A stretch of 64,000 bases of DNA from Hymenobacter convexus. Lineage in GTDB: Bacteria > Bacteroidota > Bacteroidia > Cytophagales > Hymenobacteraceae. The position numbers and the translations under genes were made by a program. Below, piece after piece: positions 34,228 through 43,554 of the stretch (position 1 is its first letter; every line of letters starts with the position of its first letter). The notes below the pieces were generated by a model. That model did not search any database and was not told where the DNA came from. It was given only the letters and a program-made list of their open reading frames with translations. The stretch lies in NCBI RefSeq assembly GCF_030580955.1, contig NZ_JAUQON010000004.1, forward strand, positions 496,001 through 560,000, written 5' to 3'.

Positions 34228-35631
34228 ATGGCGAAATCCCGTTTACTCCCTATTGCCCTGGTTTGCCTGGTCCTGGCCGGCTTGCTCACCGCGCTGAATG
34301 CCAACCACCTACTAGCCTTGCCCGAGGCGGCGCTGCTGGCGGCCCGCTGGCTGGCCCTGCTGGCGCTGGCGGTGGCCGTGTATCCCCGCCGCTCCCTCAC
34401 CCTCTGGATTGTGCTGGCCATGCTGGTGGGCATCGAGCTGGGCCACGACGCGCCCGCGGTGGCGCTCAACCTTAAAGTACTGAGCGACGCCTTTCTGCGG
34501 CTGGTGAAAACCATCATTGCGCCGCTGGTTTTTGGCACGCTGGTGGTGGGCATTGCCGGCCACGCCAACCTGAAGCAAGTGGGCCGCATGGGCCTCAAAG
34601 CGCTGGTGTACTTCGAAATTGTTACCACGTTTGCCCTCTTCATTGGCCTAGCCGCCATCAACCTCACCAAAGCCGGCGTGGGCATCAGCCAGAACGGCAT
34701 CAAGGAAGAAGCCATTACGGCGGCCAAGCCCCAGACGGTGGCCGAAATCATCCTGCACATCTTCCCCGAAAACATTGCCAAATCGGTGGCCGAGGGGCAG
34801 GTGCTGCAGGTGGTCATTTTCGCCGTTTTGTTTGCCATCGGCCTGGCGCTCACCCCCGAGCGCCCCCGCCGCGTGATGCTGGAATTCTGCGAAAGCCTGT
34901 CGGAGGTGATGTTCAAGTTCACCAACGTGGTGATGTATTTCGCGCCGCTGGGCGTGGGCGGGGCCATGGCCTACACGGTGGCCAAGCTCGGCTTCGGGCC
35001 GCTGCTCAACGCCTTCCAGCTGCTGCTCACGCTGTATGGCGCGCTCATTGCCTTCATCCTGCTCATTTTGCTGCCCGTGGCGCTGCTCATGCGCATTCCG
35101 CTGCGCCGCTTCATCGCGGCCGTGGCCGAGCCCATGAGCATTGCCTTCGCCACCACTTCCAGCGAGGCGGCCCTGCCCCGCGCCATGGAAGCCATGGAAA
35201 GCATCGGGGTGCCGCGCCGCATCGTGGCCTTCGTGATGCCCACGGGCTATTCGTTCAACCTCGACGGCACCACGCTGTATCTGTCATTGGCTTCGGTGTT
35301 TGTGGCCCAGGCGGCCGGGGTGCCGCTTTCGTTTGGCGACCAAATGCTGCTCGTCTTCACCCTCATGCTCACCAGCAAGGGCGTGGCGGGCGTGCCGCGC
35401 GCTTCGCTCGTCATTCTGTTGGCCACCCTGCCTTCGTTCAACCTGCCGCCGTGGCCGGTGTTCATCATCCTGGGCATCGACGCGCTGATGGACATGGCCC
35501 GCACGGCCGTGAACGTGCTGGGCAATTGCCTGGCCTCGGCGGTGGTGGCCCGGTGGGAAGGCGAATTTGTGGACGATTACCAGGGACCGGACCCCGCGGT
35601 GGTGGCCGAGGAGTCCGAATTGGCGCATTGA
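34228..35631 (+). CDS. Dicarboxylate/amino acid:cation symporter (DAACS family)
   Basis: A 467-residue transporter starting at MAKSRLLPIALV. Typical elements are LKVLSDAFLRLVKTIIAPLVFGTLVVGIAG, the serine-rich re-entrant loop AFATTSSEAALPRAMEAME, and the substrate/Na motif VMPTGYSFNLDGTTLYLSLASVFVAQ, followed by LTSKGVAGVPRASLVIL and the Asp of DALMDMARTAVNVLGN. It carries C4-dicarboxylates or acidic amino acids with sodium or protons across the inner membrane. The N-terminal ~75 residues hold two extra hydrophobic segments. Confidence 0.94.
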   Translation: MAKSRLLPIALVCLVLAGLLTALNANHLLALPEAALLAARWLALLALAVAVYPRRSLTLWIVLAMLVGIELGHDAPAVALNLKVLSDAFLRLVKTIIAPLVFGTLVVGIAGHANLKQVGRMGLKALVYFEIVTTFALFIGLAAINLTKAGVGISQNGIKEEAITAAKPQTVAEIILHIFPENIAKSVAEGQVLQVVIFAVLFAIGLALTPERPRRVMLEFCESLSEVMFKFTNVVMYFAPLGVGGAMAYTVAKLGFGPLLNAFQLLLTLYGALIAFILLILLPVALLMRIPLRRFIAAVAEPMSIAFATTSSEAALPRAMEAMESIGVPRRIVAFVMPTGYSFNLDGTTLYLSLASVFVAQAAGVPLSFGDQMLLVFTLMLTSKGVAGVPRASLVILLATLPSFNLPPWPVFIILGIDALMDMARTAVNVLGNCLASAVVARWEGEFVDDYQGPDPAVVAEESELAH

Positions 35632-35827
35632 TTTCGGCCCATTTTGGCCGGCTTTTTTGGTTCCGGTCAGGGGCTTTTTCGCGCCATTCGCCGAGATTTT
35701 GAACACCCTACCAATTCAATTCGTTAATTTGGTACAACTTAAAGCGTCTGGTGCTCCATCCACCCTGGTTTTTGGCACTATTCGGCTTCCGTCTTTTCCT
35801 TTCCTTCGCTTTCGTTAAATTATAGCT

Positions 35828-36487
35828 ATGAAATTGACTCGTCGACTCGCGCTACTGGCCTCTGTGCCGGCCTTCCTGGCGGCCCCCGCCTGTGTGTCGG
35901 TAAAAAACCAGATGCGCAGCACGCCCACGGCCTCCATCGCCAAGCGCTTGCCGGCGCTGGAAATCCTGGCTGACCAGGGCCCGCTCGCGATGAACGACGG
36001 GGCGTTGCCCGAAGACCCGCTGAAATTGTTCCAGCAAGAGTGCCGCATCAACCTGACGGAGCCTACCGATTCGGCCACCTTTGGTTACGCTAAGCTGGTG
36101 GTAAAAAAAGTAAAAACCCTGCGCACCGGCCGCGCCGTGCAGGGCCTGCAGGTGCTCACCTTCATGATTCCGGCCGTGCTGGGCATCCCGCTCGAATGGT
36201 ACAAGACCACGCTGCAGGCCGAAGTGCAGGTGAGCGATGCCGCCGGCAACCTGCTGGGCTCGTACTCGGGCACCGGTACTTCCGAAGTGAAGGTGGCCAT
36301 GTACCACGGCTACTCCCAAACCACCGCCCCGCGCCTGGCCGACATCATTGCCCTGCGCGGCGCCATGGCCCAGATTCGCCCGCAGCTTGATACGGCCACG
36401 GCCCGCCTGCGGCCCCTGCTCATGGCCGGCGGCGCCGTGGATAACCCCACCCTGCCGTCGTCGTCCGTCGTTACGGGCAGCCGCTAA
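35828..36487 (+). CDS. Exported protein of unknown function, possible lipoprotein
   Basis: A 219-residue protein with a signal peptide (LTRRLALLASVPAFLAAPAC). The cysteine is preceded by A-P-A, a weak lipobox. The body has an apparent beta-rich central domain (FGYAKLVVKKVKTLRTGRAVQGLQ) with a hydrophobic patch (LTFMIPAVLGIPLEWY), then VSDAAGNLLGSYSGTGTSEV. No family recognised. An AT-rich ~190-base upstream region separates it from the symporter gene. Confidence 0.65.
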   Translation: MKLTRRLALLASVPAFLAAPACVSVKNQMRSTPTASIAKRLPALEILADQGPLAMNDGALPEDPLKLFQQECRINLTEPTDSATFGYAKLVVKKVKTLRTGRAVQGLQVLTFMIPAVLGIPLEWYKTTLQAEVQVSDAAGNLLGSYSGTGTSEVKVAMYHGYSQTTAPRLADIIALRGAMAQIRPQLDTATARLRPLLMAGGAVDNPTLPSSSVVTGSR

Positions 36488-36570
36488 GCAGCTTTTGGCC
36501 CCACGGGGCCCGTTGAAAATTAACCCGGCCTGGCCCGAAGTGCTTCCCCCGCGGAAAGCACCTCGGGCCT

Positions 36571-36578
36571 TACCTTTG
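36571..36578 (+). promoter_or_regulatory. TACCTTTG (-7-like) element before the lipoprotein gene
   Basis: An exact TAnnTTTG match seven bases before the ATG at 36586; predicts a nearly leaderless message. Confidence 0.45.
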
Positions 36579-36585
36579 AGGTGCT

Positions 36586-37110
36586 ATGGCCCACTTGCAC
36601 TTTCTTCGTTTTTCTGCCTTTGCCCTGCTGGGCTCCGCGCTTTGGGGCGGCTGCTGCGCCAACGACGTGTGCCAGGCCGATGACCCACTAGCCGATGCTA
36701 TCGAGCTGCATTTATCCCGGTTCAGCGCTGCCGACCTGGACACCGTCATTCTGTTGCGCTACCCCAAGGATTACACGTCCAGCACCCGCCCCGAGAACGT
36801 AACGCTCGCCCGTTCGGGCCTTCAAGTGAGCGACTCCATCATTGTGCTGAACAACAGCACGCCGTTTTCGCGGGTGGGCAATGCCAACTTGGGAGCTTAC
36901 CGCTACGTGGTGCAGTATTTGACGCATCCCAACGGTATCAACAAGGGGGTTCCGACCGAAGTGCTGGCTCTTGAAGACTTACACGTGCAGGGAGAATATG
37001 TGAAAACCAGCGGCTGTTGCACCAGTTACCGCAACATTACCAAGACGGCCGTTGTCAGAGGCAAAACAGTTGACCTGCGCGCAAATCCTATCTTGAGGGT
37101 AACCAAGTAG
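36586..37110 (+). CDS. Putative lipoprotein of unknown function
   Basis: A 174-residue protein with a signal peptide ending in a plausible lipobox (LWGGC, cysteine at ~23). The mature part contains a second cysteine pair (SGCCTSY) and segments suggesting beta structure (LDTVILLRYPKDY, VSDSIIVLN, YRYVVQYLTHP). No family recognised. Followed 75 bases later by the large GAF-like gene on the same strand. Confidence 0.65.
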   Translation: MAHLHFLRFSAFALLGSALWGGCCANDVCQADDPLADAIELHLSRFSAADLDTVILLRYPKDYTSSTRPENVTLARSGLQVSDSIIVLNNSTPFSRVGNANLGAYRYVVQYLTHPNGINKGVPTEVLALEDLHVQGEYVKTSGCCTSYRNITKTAVVRGKTVDLRANPILRVTK

Positions 37111-37185
37111 CCGAGCCGGGTGCGCGGCACGTATAGTACGAGCCGCGCTGCAACGATTGGGCAAATACCGGTGTTTCTCGTTCCT

Positions 37186-39549
37186 ATGGCTGTTGATTCT
37201 TCTCTGTCCCTGGCCCTGGCGGTGCCCGACTCGCGCACCAATGCCGCCCCTACTTCGTTTCCGTTTCGTTCCACGCTCAGCCTGGAGCCGCTGATTGCCT
37301 ACTGGAAAAAGCGGGAGGACTCGCCCAACGCGGGCGTGCGGCTGCTGGCCGAAGCCATTGGCCAGCAGGTGGCCCAGGCACCCTGGAGCCGCGGCCCTCT
37401 GGCCGACTGTGCGGTGCTGGAAGCCAACTGTGATTTCGTGGAAACGCTGATGCTGGCCGTGTTTCCGCCGGCCTCGTTTTCGACGGACATCAGCGGGGTG
37501 ATAGGGCCTTTCCAGCGGTACAGCTTCTACTCCACCAAGCTGTTTGAGGAGGTGATGCTGAGCAAGGACCGCAGCATCAAGCAGCCGCTCAACATTGACA
37601 TGGCGGCCATGGAGCGGCAGATGGGCCTGATGGCCTACCACCTGGTACTCAATCGGGTATACGGCGCCGAAATTCCGCCGCTGGGCACCATTGTGTTCAC
37701 CGTGCCCGATTATAAAATCGGCCTTTACCGCCACTACGGCGTCGATTTCAATTCCGATTTTATCACCGTCAAAGTGGTGGGCGAACCGCCCGTGCTCACG
37801 CCCGAACAGCTGGAAATGCTGGTGCACAACCGCCACCGGCCCGAGCTGTGGCGCGAGCTGCTGCCGCCCGAGCACTTCGAGCTGGAGGGCTTCAACCTGC
37901 TGCAACTGGTGGATATCACCGACCAGGAAATCCTGTCGGAGCTGAAATACGACCTGCTGGAGCGCGACGTGCTGCAAACCCCGGCCCGTTTCGAGCAGAT
38001 TCAGGAGAAGCTGCGGGTGCTGTTTGCGCAGCCGTCGCTGCAGCTGGGCATTGCGGCCTACGACGAGAAGAAGCGGGCGTTTGTGGATTTCGGCCATAAA
38101 ATCAACCACAGCTTTCTCACCAAACAGGTGCAAGGCAACGCAGCCGACGGCAGCTTCCGGCAGATTTACGAACGCCTGCTGCGCGAAAAGGAGCCGCTGG
38201 TGCTGAAAGATGTGGCCACGTCGGACCTGCCTGAGGATTTGCGGCAGCAGATTATGGGCCTGGGCATCAATTCGGCCATTCTTGCCCTGCTGCCCTACGG
38301 CAACGACACGGTTGGCCTGCTGGAGCTGGGCACGCCCGACGTGAACGCGCTCGACGAGTTCGACATGGACAAGGTGTCGCAGTTTGTGCCGCTGTTTGCG
38401 GTGGCCGTGAAGCGCAACGCCGAAGACCTGCAGGCGCGCGTGCAATCCATTATTCGAGAGAAATTCACGGCCATTCACCCCACCATGGAGTGGCGGTTTA
38501 TGGACGCGGCCCGCAACTTGCTCGGCAAGCTCGACGCCGGCAACCGCACGGCCGAGATGGAGCCCATTGTGTTCGAGGACGTGTACCCGCTGCACGGCTC
38601 CTGCGACATTCGCAGCAGCAGCACCGTGCGCAACGAAGCCATTCAGGGCGACCTGATTGAGCACCTTACCCTCGCCAACAAGGTGCTAAAAAAAGCGTCC
38701 GAATTTCAGGAACTGCCGATTCTGGACGAGTTGAAGTTCTACGTCACCAAGCACCTGAAGCGGCTGCACGAAGGCATGCTCACGGGCGACGAGGCCAACA
38801 TTTACGATTCGCTGAAGCGCGAGGTGGAACCGCTGTTTGAGTATCTGGCCGTGCACACGCCCGAGCTGCGGCCCATCATCACGAAGTACTGGAGCAACAT
38901 CGACCCCAAGCTGGGCATTCTGTATAAGCGCCGGCAGGATTTTGAGACGAGCGTGACGACCCTTAACGATGCCGTGAGTGACTACCTCGACGAGGAAGAG
39001 GAAAAGGCCCAGCAGATGTATCCGCACTATTTCCAACGCTACAAAACCGATGGCGTGGAGTTCAACATTTACGTGGGCAGCACGCTGGTGGAGCACAAAA
39101 CCTTCGACCTGGTTTTCCTGAAAAACCTGCGCCTGTGGCAGCTCCTCACCATGGTGGAAATTACGCGCCGCACCGCCGCCCTCAAGGAAACGCTGCCCGT
39201 GCCCCTAGACACAACGCAGCTCATCCTCATTCACGGCCAGCCGCTTAGCATCCGGTTTCGGCAAGATGAACGGCAGTTCGACGTGGACGGCGCCTACAAC
39301 ATCCGCTACGAAATCATCAAGAAGCGCATCGACAAAGCCACGGTGATGGGCACCGGCGAGCGCCTCACCCAGCCCGGCACCATTGCGTTGGTATACGCCC
39401 AAACCCGCGAAGCCGTGGAGTACTACGAGTACATCGACTACCTCCAGGACCGCGGCCTGCTGGAACCCGGCGTCGAGGAGTTGGAGCTGGAAGAGCTACA
39501 GGGCGTGAAGGGCCTGCTGGCGCTGCGGGTACGCGTGCGCATTGTGTAG
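37186..39549 (+). CDS. Large cytosolic protein with probable GAF-like domain
   Basis: A 787-residue protein starting at MAVDSSLSLALAV. No signal peptide or membrane helix. A central segment (~270-430) resembles a GAF-type sensor: FRQIYERLLREKEPLVLKDVATSDLPEDLRQQIMGLGINSAILALLPYGNDTVGLLELGTPDVNAL. The N-terminal and C-terminal thirds have no recognised domain; the C-terminal part is rich in acidic helices (DYLDEEEEKAQQMYPHYFQRYKTDGVEFNIYVG). Long length and single-gene position suggest a stand-alone sensor or scaffold. It is convergent with a PAP2 gene. Confidence 0.7.
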   Translation: MAVDSSLSLALAVPDSRTNAAPTSFPFRSTLSLEPLIAYWKKREDSPNAGVRLLAEAIGQQVAQAPWSRGPLADCAVLEANCDFVETLMLAVFPPASFSTDISGVIGPFQRYSFYSTKLFEEVMLSKDRSIKQPLNIDMAAMERQMGLMAYHLVLNRVYGAEIPPLGTIVFTVPDYKIGLYRHYGVDFNSDFITVKVVGEPPVLTPEQLEMLVHNRHRPELWRELLPPEHFELEGFNLLQLVDITDQEILSELKYDLLERDVLQTPARFEQIQEKLRVLFAQPSLQLGIAAYDEKKRAFVDFGHKINHSFLTKQVQGNAADGSFRQIYERLLREKEPLVLKDVATSDLPEDLRQQIMGLGINSAILALLPYGNDTVGLLELGTPDVNALDEFDMDKVSQFVPLFAVAVKRNAEDLQARVQSIIREKFTAIHPTMEWRFMDAARNLLGKLDAGNRTAEMEPIVFEDVYPLHGSCDIRSSSTVRNEAIQGDLIEHLTLANKVLKKASEFQELPILDELKFYVTKHLKRLHEGMLTGDEANIYDSLKREVEPLFEYLAVHTPELRPIITKYWSNIDPKLGILYKRRQDFETSVTTLNDAVSDYLDEEEEKAQQMYPHYFQRYKTDGVEFNIYVGSTLVEHKTFDLVFLKNLRLWQLLTMVEITRRTAALKETLPVPLDTTQLILIHGQPLSIRFRQDERQFDVDGAYNIRYEIIKKRIDKATVMGTGERLTQPGTIALVYAQTREAVEYYEYIDYLQDRGLLEPGVEELELEELQGVKGLLALRVRVRIV

Positions 39550-39567
39550 ATGACAAGATAATCTCCT

Positions 39568-39660
39568 GTCATCCTAAGCGCAGCGAAGGACCTTTTCACG
39601 TCAATAGCACCATTTATTGCATACTGACGTGAGAAGGTCCTTCGCTGCGCTCAGGATGAC
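39568..39660. repeat. Intergenic palindrome, family A
   Basis: GTCATCCTAAGCGCAGCGAA-GGACCTTTTCACGT pairs with ACGTGAGAAGGTCC-TTCGCTGCGCTCAGGATGAC; the left arm has one unmatched change (CTAAGC). Between convergent genes. Confidence 0.92.
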
Positions 39661-39680
39661 GGTTTTCTATATTAAGAATC

Positions 39681-40355
39681 TCACTCCAACACCGCTTTTT
39701 CTTCCTTCCAGAACAGTTTCAAACCGGCCCGGAAGGCCACCAGCCAGGCTGCGCCGCCGGCAAAGCCCGCCAGCACATCGGTGGCGTAGTGGGCGTGCAG
39801 ACACACCCGCGTGACGCCAATGAGGCCCGCCCAGAGTAGCAGCGGCGCCACCCAGCGGCGCTGCCGCAGGTGCCGCGCCAGCAGCCAGGCCAGGCAGCCG
39901 TAAAACGTAAGGCCCAGCATAGCGTGCCCGCTCGGAAAGCTCAGGCCGTAGGTGTGCAGCAAAGTATTGACGGGCCGGGGCCGGTTGAAATACAGTTTCA
40001 GGAGTTGATTGAGCAGCACGCTGCCGGCCATGGCCAGCAGCCACTCCCAGGCTTCGCGCGGGTGGCCGAAGCGGCGCATGACCAGCGGCCCGATGATGGT
40101 GGCCGGCAGCAAAAACGGCAGCGAGGCGAAGAACGTGACGAAATTGATGGGCCCTTCGGCCCAGGGATGCGCCTGTTGCCAAGCATCGACGGTGGCGAAG
40201 GCCCACGTATCGAGGGCTTGGGAATGGTGCACAAACACCACCCGCGCCATATAGAAAAATCCGGCAAACGCCGCCACGAACATCGCCAGCCCTAGGGCTA
40301 CTTCGGCCGTGAGCAGGCCGGCCAGCGTGAGTAAGCGGGAAGTAAGGCGATTCAT
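39681..40355 (-). CDS. PAP2-family membrane phosphatase
   Basis: A 224-residue protein starting at MNRLTSRLLTLAG; a longer frame into the tRNA region is rejected. Five to six membrane helices. The acid-phosphatase motifs are present: KLYFNRPRP, SFPSGHAMLG and the third motif GVTRVCLHAHYATDVLAG. It dephosphorylates lipid phosphates such as undecaprenyl pyrophosphate or phosphatidic acid at the periplasmic face; which one is not determined. A second PAP2 gene lies at 59202. Confidence 0.93.
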   Translation of the reverse strand: MNRLTSRLLTLAGLLTAEVALGLAMFVAAFAGFFYMARVVFVHHSQALDTWAFATVDAWQQAHPWAEGPINFVTFFASLPFLLPATIIGPLVMRRFGHPREAWEWLLAMAGSVLLNQLLKLYFNRPRPVNTLLHTYGLSFPSGHAMLGLTFYGCLAWLLARHLRQRRWVAPLLLWAGLIGVTRVCLHAHYATDVLAGFAGGAAWLVAFRAGLKLFWKEEKAVLE

Positions 40356-40405
40356 GGACGGGCCTACGCTTCGAAATAGCGTGAAAAACGTTGATACGCA
40401 AAACA

Positions 40406-40436
40406 GAAAAAGCCAGCCCGTGGGGGCTGGCTTTTC
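40406..40436 (-). terminator. Terminator of the tRNA-Leu gene
   Basis: AGCCAGCCC / GGGCTGGCT hairpin flanked by A and T tracts, directly downstream of the minus-strand tRNA and upstream of the PAP2 start. Confidence 0.85.
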
Positions 40437-40442
40437 TAAACG

Positions 40443-40524
40443 TGCGCTCGGAGAGACTCGAACTCTCACACCTTGCGGAACTGCCGCCTGAAGACAGCGC
40501 GTCTACCAATTTCGCCACAAGCGC
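40443..40524 (-). tRNA. tRNA-Leu (anticodon CAG)
   Basis: On the minus strand the acceptor arm GCGCTTG pairs with CGAGCGC; the D arm contains GGCGAAATTGGTAGACGC; the anticodon stem CTGTC/GGCAG encloses TTCAGGC with anticodon CAG; a long variable arm (TTCCGCAAGGTGT), as in leucine tRNAs, precedes the T arm GAGAG-TTCGAGT-CTCTC. The discriminator is A, as expected for leucine. CCA is not encoded. Confidence 0.95.
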
Positions 40525-40716
40525 AGTTGGGGCTAAAAAGCCGTGCTACCAGTGAAGCAGTGCGGCCTTTTGATGGTACAAAGATATAGCCTCCGTTAAC
40601 CCCGGCGCAACTTTTACTTCTTTTTTTTCGGCTGTCGGGTCCTCCCGGCCACACGCCCGATTGTTTTTCAGTTACTTGCTGCCTGATATTTTTTTCGTGT
40701 CCCTGCGTATTTCGGC

Positions 40717-41406
40717 GTGTTTGAGCAGCCAAAGTCCTCTCCCAAACCTGCCGAAGCGGAAAACCCGACGGGTTTCGACCGCGTGGCCTGGTGTTACGAC
40801 GCCTTGGCCGGCTTGGTATTTGGACCGGCCCAACGCCTGACGCAGCGCGCGGCCCTGGCCGGCCTGCCCCCCCAGGCCGCGCCGCACGTGCTGATTTTGG
40901 GCGGCGGCACCGGGTGGGTACTCACCGAAGTATTGCGCCGCCGGCCGCAGTCCACGGTGCTTTACTTGGAGGCCTCGCCGAAAATGCTGGCCCGGGCACG
41001 CCAGCGGCTGGCCCGCGAGTGCCCGCAGGCCGCCCATCAGGTAGCGTTTCGGCACGGTACCCAGGCGGCGCTGCAACCGACGGAACGGTTCGACACCATC
41101 ATCACCTTTTTTGTGCTCGACTGCATTGCCCAGCCGGAGCTGCCGGTGGCTTTGGCGCAGCTGCGGCAAGCGCAGCGTGCGGACGCACCGTGGCTGCTGG
41201 CCGATTTCCGGCCGGCCCGGGGCGGGTGGCGCCGGTGGCTGCTGGCGGCGATGTACCTGTTTTTTCGGCTCACGACCGGCCTGCGGGCCCGCTCGCTGCC
41301 CGATTTGCGGACGGAGCTGGGCAAGCTGGGCTTGCAGCCGCAGCAATCATTCTTGTTTTTTGCCAAGTCCATGGAGGCCGTCGTGTTTACCGAAAGCCGG
41401 AATTGA
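40717..41406 (+). CDS. Class I SAM-dependent methyltransferase
   Basis: A 229-residue protein with GTG start. Motif I is HVLILGGGTGWVLTEVL with acidic residue in LYLEASPKMLARARQRL, then the post-I segment FDTIITFFVLDCIAQPEL, all typical of methyltransferase family 11/25. The C-terminal part has a hydrophobic helix (WRRWLLAAMYLFFRLTTGL). The acceptor is unknown; the layout slightly resembles UbiE/quinone methyltransferases. Divergent from the tRNA gene. Confidence 0.85.
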   Translation: MFEQPKSSPKPAEAENPTGFDRVAWCYDALAGLVFGPAQRLTQRAALAGLPPQAAPHVLILGGGTGWVLTEVLRRRPQSTVLYLEASPKMLARARQRLARECPQAAHQVAFRHGTQAALQPTERFDTIITFFVLDCIAQPELPVALAQLRQAQRADAPWLLADFRPARGGWRRWLLAAMYLFFRLTTGLRARSLPDLRTELGKLGLQPQQSFLFFAKSMEAVVFTESRN

Positions 41407-41580
41407 CTTTGTCTCTGATATTTAATAATCAGCCGCAAGATTCTTAAAACATAATTTTATCATTACAAATTGGGTTCTGCTACCCAATTTCTTGAATTTT
41501 ATTGTAAATTTTCCGCAACTTTGTGGCTGCGCGGCACATACGCCGGCTGGCTTATAACTTGTTTCCCTATCATTTCTACT

Positions 41581-43443
41581 ATGCGAAACCTCGCCCCTAT
41601 TCTACTCGCGCTGCTTTCTTTCGAAGCCCTTGATGCTCACGCGCAAACGGCGGGCGCGGGGCCGGCGGTGCGCTACACCATGGCCTTTCCCAACGCGGTA
41701 CACCACGAGGCCAAGGTGACGGCCACCTTCTCGGGGCTGCCCGGCGGGCCGCTGCACGTGCGCATGGCCCGCAGTTCGCCGGGGCGCTACTCGGTGCACG
41801 ACTTTTCGAAAAACGTGTACTACGTGGTGGCCACCGACGGCGCCAACCACCCGCTGCCGCTCAACCGGCCCGACCCCTACGGCTGGGACGTGACGCCGGC
41901 CGCCGACGGCACGGTCATTTTCAGCTACACCCTGTATGGCGACCAGACCGACGGCACCTACGTGGGCATCGACCAGCAGCACGCCCACCTCAACCTACCC
42001 GCCGCGCTGTGCTACGCCACCGGCCTGGAAGACCGGGCGGCCGAAATCAAGTTTGAGCTGCCCGCTACCTGGAAAGTGGCCACGCAGCTGCGCTCCGGCG
42101 CTGATAAGACGGTGTATTCGGCCCCGAACTTTCAGTATTTGATGGATAGCCCGGTATCGCTGGGCGTGCAGCAGCTGCGCACGTGGCAAGAGGGCGACCA
42201 GACCATTGAGCTGTCGGTGCTCTACCAGGGTTCGAACAGCGAAATTGACGCCTATGCCAAGAAAGTGCAGAAGGTGGTGAAGGAGGAAAAAGCCATTTTT
42301 GGCGAGCTGCCAAAGTTTGATTTCGGGCGCTACACCTTCGTGGCCGACTACCTGAGCCAAGCCACCGGCGACGGCATGGAGCACCGTAATTCCACTTCCG
42401 TTACAAGCTCGCGCACCCTCAAAGACGAGGACGCCACCCGCAACCTGGGCACCGTGGCGCACGAGTTTTTCCATGCCTGGAACGTGGAGCGCCTGCGCCC
42501 GCGCGATTTAGAGCCGTTTGACTTCCAGCGCGCCAACATGAGCGACGCGCTGTGGTTTGCCGAAGGCTTTACGCAGTACTACGGCCGGCTGAGCCTGCGC
42601 CGGGCCAAACTCATTGAAGACGAGGAGTTTTTTGAAGACATCAGCAACTGGGTAAACCAGCGCCAGAACGCCCCCGGCGCCCGCTACGCCTCGGCCATCG
42701 ACATGAGCCGCCAGGCCACTTTCATTGATGGCGCCGCCACCAGCGCGCCCACCAACGCGGTGAACACCACGCTGTCGTACTACACGCAGGGCGCCGGTTT
42801 GGCGCTGGTACTCGACATGCAGCTGCGGCAGTTTCACCGCTCGTCGCTCGACAAGTTCATGCAGGCCATGTGGCAGCAGTACGGCTCGAAGCAGGAAAAC
42901 TACGCGCCGGCCGCGCCCTACACGGTGAAGGATTTGCAGCGCGTGCTGGGCGAGGTGAGCAAGGACACGGTGTTTGCCGGGCGCTTCTTCCGCCAGTACG
43001 TGTACGGCCGCGAGACGCCCCGCTTCAGCGAAAACCTGCTGGTGGCCGGCCTGGCCGTGATTCCGACCCGGGTGCTGGGCGCGGCGCTGCCCAACCAGGT
43101 AGAGTTTGACGAGGAAGGCCGCTGCATTGTGGCGCACAACACCACCATCGGCTCGGGCCTCTACAAGGCCGGCATCGACCGCGGCGACCAGCTGCTGGTG
43201 CTCGATGGCAAGGAGCTCAAAAGCCGGGGCGACCTCGACGGCGTGCTGCACAAGCACTCGCCCAGCGACGTGGTGTTTGTGAAGGTGAAAACCCGCGGCG
43301 GTGTGGAGCGCACCACCCAACTCATTTTGGCCGAAGACCCCAACGTGGGCGTGAAGCCGGTGGAATCGGTGGAGAAAATGGTGTACTCGCCGGCCCAGAA
43401 GGCCTTGCGCGAGGCTTGGCTGGCCAGCCAGGCTTCCAACTAA
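41581..43443 (+). CDS. M61-family metallopeptidase with PDZ domain
   Basis: A 620-residue exported peptidase starting at MRNLAPILLALL with a signal peptide ending in AHAQ. The M61 N-terminal beta domain (YTMAFPNAVHHEAKVTATFSG) is followed by the gluzincin zinc motif HEFFHAWN (~residue 293), with the downstream glutamate in WFAEGFTQYY, and then a PDZ-like domain near the C-terminus (SGLYKAGIDRGDQLLVLDGKELKSRGDLDGVL). M61 enzymes are glycyl aminopeptidases. A possible CAACTTTG promoter element lies at 41517. Confidence 0.94.
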   Translation: MRNLAPILLALLSFEALDAHAQTAGAGPAVRYTMAFPNAVHHEAKVTATFSGLPGGPLHVRMARSSPGRYSVHDFSKNVYYVVATDGANHPLPLNRPDPYGWDVTPAADGTVIFSYTLYGDQTDGTYVGIDQQHAHLNLPAALCYATGLEDRAAEIKFELPATWKVATQLRSGADKTVYSAPNFQYLMDSPVSLGVQQLRTWQEGDQTIELSVLYQGSNSEIDAYAKKVQKVVKEEKAIFGELPKFDFGRYTFVADYLSQATGDGMEHRNSTSVTSSRTLKDEDATRNLGTVAHEFFHAWNVERLRPRDLEPFDFQRANMSDALWFAEGFTQYYGRLSLRRAKLIEDEEFFEDISNWVNQRQNAPGARYASAIDMSRQATFIDGAATSAPTNAVNTTLSYYTQGAGLALVLDMQLRQFHRSSLDKFMQAMWQQYGSKQENYAPAAPYTVKDLQRVLGEVSKDTVFAGRFFRQYVYGRETPRFSENLLVAGLAVIPTRVLGAALPNQVEFDEEGRCIVAHNTTIGSGLYKAGIDRGDQLLVLDGKELKSRGDLDGVLHKHSPSDVVFVKVKTRGGVERTTQLILAEDPNVGVKPVESVEKMVYSPAQKALREAWLASQASN

Positions 43444-43459
43444 AGCGACTTTAGCCTGG

Positions 43460-43518
43460 AAAGGCCCTACTGAAAAGGCTTGTGCGAGGGCACGGGTTGT
43501 TTCAGTAGGGCCTTTTTT
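43460..43518 (+). terminator. Intrinsic terminator after the M61 gene
   Basis: A 16-bp stem AAAGGCCCTACTGAAA / TTTCAGTAGGGCCTTT with T run; the loop is about 24 bases. Confidence 0.9.
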
Positions 43519-43554
43519 ACGTCGGCCCAAGCGCGGCGGAGTGGCTAATATATT

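Noticed and set aside
36979..38664. Long minus-strand reading frame (561 codons) opposite the GAF-like gene
   Set aside because: It lies antisense to a gene with coherent protein features. Its own translation is low-complexity and rich in His, Gln, Arg and Val, as expected from GC-rich third positions on the other strand.
40443..40524. A second tRNA or an encoded CCA end near tRNA-Leu
   Set aside because: The bases after the discriminator are CG, not CCA, and no further cloverleaf was found in the surrounding ~250 bases.
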